21,732 nucleotides of DNA from Chloroflexota bacterium (GTDB taxonomy: Bacteria > Chloroflexota > Limnocylindria > Limnocylindrales > CSP1-4). Below are positions 21,121 through 21,732 of this stretch, one piece after another. Position 1 is the first letter of the stretch. Each line of letters begins with the position of its first letter. The stretch is taken from contig JADGQH010000017.1 of assembly GCA_017881985.1 (NCBI GenBank), positions 1 through 21,732 of the forward strand, written 5' to 3'. The notes beneath the pieces are model-generated. The model was given only the letters and a program-made list of their open reading frames with translations. It made no database searches and was not told the origin of the DNA. Made by a program: the position numbers and the translations under genes.

Positions 21121-21732
21121 TCAGCCGCGCGGGTAGCGGAAGAATCCCTCGCCGGTCTTCTGGCCCAGCTTTCCGGCGGCGACCAGGTCCTCCAGCGTAT
21201 GCGGTGGGGCGAAGCGTGCGTCGCCGAGATCGGCGTGCAGGACGCGCATCACCCCGAGCACCACGTCGAGCCCGATGAAGTCGGCCAGCGCGAGCGGACC
21301 CATCGGGTGGTTGAGGCCGACGCGGGCGCCCGTGTCGATGTCCTCCGCAGACCCGATCCCCTCCTCGAGGGCGCGCATCGCTTCGGCCAGGAGCGGCATC
21401 AGGATCCTGTTGACGATGAAGCCCGGCCGATCGGCCGAGACGATCACCTGCTTGCCCAGGTCCGAGGCCAGCGCACGAACCGCGGCGATGGTCGCCTCAT
21501 CGGTCGCGCCGCCTCGGATCAGCTCTACGAGCGGCATGACCGGCACCGGGCTGAAGAAGTGCATCCCGCAGAAATTGCTGCGGCGACCCGGGGCGAGCGC
21601 CTCCGCGAGGCGATCGATCGAGATGGAGCTCGTGTTCGAGGCGAAGATCGCGCGCCCCGGTGCCCGGCCGTCGAGCTCCCCCCACAGCCTGCGCTTGACC
21701 GCCTCGTCCTCGAAGACTGCCTCGACCACGAG
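21121..21732 (-). CDS. 3-hydroxyacyl-CoA dehydrogenase (partial, N-terminus beyond window)
   Basis: 203 residues are visible. The frame continues off the right edge (the codon at the edge is Leu, in the VVEAVFED strand of the NAD-binding domain). Present are ASNTSSISI and GMHFFSPVPVMPLVE, with the catalytic His and partner Glu. Also present are GFIVNRILMPLLAEAMRALEEG and the C-terminal domain HPMGPLALADFIGLDV ending GQKTGEGFFRYPRG. The missing part is the first 80-90 residues with the Gly-rich NAD loop. The single-domain layout fits the 3-hydroxybutyryl-CoA dehydrogenase type of about 285 residues, not the multifunctional FadB type, though a longer upstream fusion cannot be excluded. It precedes acyl-CoA dehydrogenase and thiolase, giving three of the four beta-oxidation steps. 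The hydratase is not seen here. Confidence 0.93.
   Translation of the reverse strand, partial: LVVEAVFEDEAVKRRLWGELDGRAPGRAIFASNTSSISIDRLAEALAPGRRSNFCGMHFFSPVPVMPLVELIRGGATDEATIAAVRALASDLGKQVIVSADRPGFIVNRILMPLLAEAMRALEEGIGSAEDIDTGARVGLNHPMGPLALADFIGLDVVLGVMRVLHADLGDARFAPPHTLEDLVAAGKLGQKTGEGFFRYPRG

Overview
This is a very GC-rich bacterial window in which nearly every codon ends in G or C. The layout suggests a monoderm, soil-type, H2-using aerobe, most likely Chloroflexota (for example the Limnocylindria/Ellin6529 branch) or another high-GC phylum. This placement is an inference from gene content and protein style, not from a marker gene. No gap between genes exceeds about 280 bases.

Layout, left to right. 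(1) 1-3262, minus strand: two translationally coupled M16 peptidase subunits, one with the zinc site and one with the substrate-binding Arg/Tyr pair. They are followed by the start of a secreted or anchored Thr/Glu/Pro repeat protein cut by the window edge. (2) 3374-4886, plus strand: an ArsR-type winged-helix regulator with a large N-terminal domain, then a small unknown protein. Each is preceded by the same 18-bp inverted repeat (GTNAGA-N6-TCTNAC), so they look like one self-regulated circuit. (3) 4965-9901, minus strand: carA and carB. Their leader carries two tandem hairpins that match the PyrR-binding RNA consensus, followed by a strong ribosome site and a 22-codon upstream ORF overlapping the carA start as ATGA. 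(4) 9994-10594, minus strand: a purine-type phosphoribosyltransferase that appears to start at CTG, and tRNA-Lys(CTT). (5) 10817-11818, plus strand: a membrane-anchored NodB-type polysaccharide deacetylase.

(6) 11933-16716, minus strand: an uptake [NiFe]-hydrogenase operon. The order is Tat-exported small subunit, large subunit, HyaC-like cytochrome b, a possible 50-residue ORF bounded by ATGA overlaps on both sides, and a membrane-anchored heptaheme cytochrome c. The small subunit has Asp in place of one proximal-cluster Cys and a repetitive acidic C-terminal tail. Together these could pass electrons from external H2 through the Fe-S chain to cytochrome b and/or the seven-heme wire and into the respiratory chain. 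Maturation genes are not in the window.

(7) 16994-21732, minus strand: a fatty-acid/acyl-CoA cluster of 3-hydroxyacyl-CoA dehydrogenase (cut by the edge), acyl-CoA dehydrogenase, thiolase and aldehyde dehydrogenase. The thiolase and aldehyde dehydrogenase genes overlap by 8 bp.

The most interesting items are the tandem PyrR sites with a coupled leader ORF in front of carA, the hydrogenase with a 3Cys-1Asp proximal cluster next to a regular H-x7-CxxCH heptaheme cytochrome, the hidden 50-residue ORF, and the paired ArsR operator.
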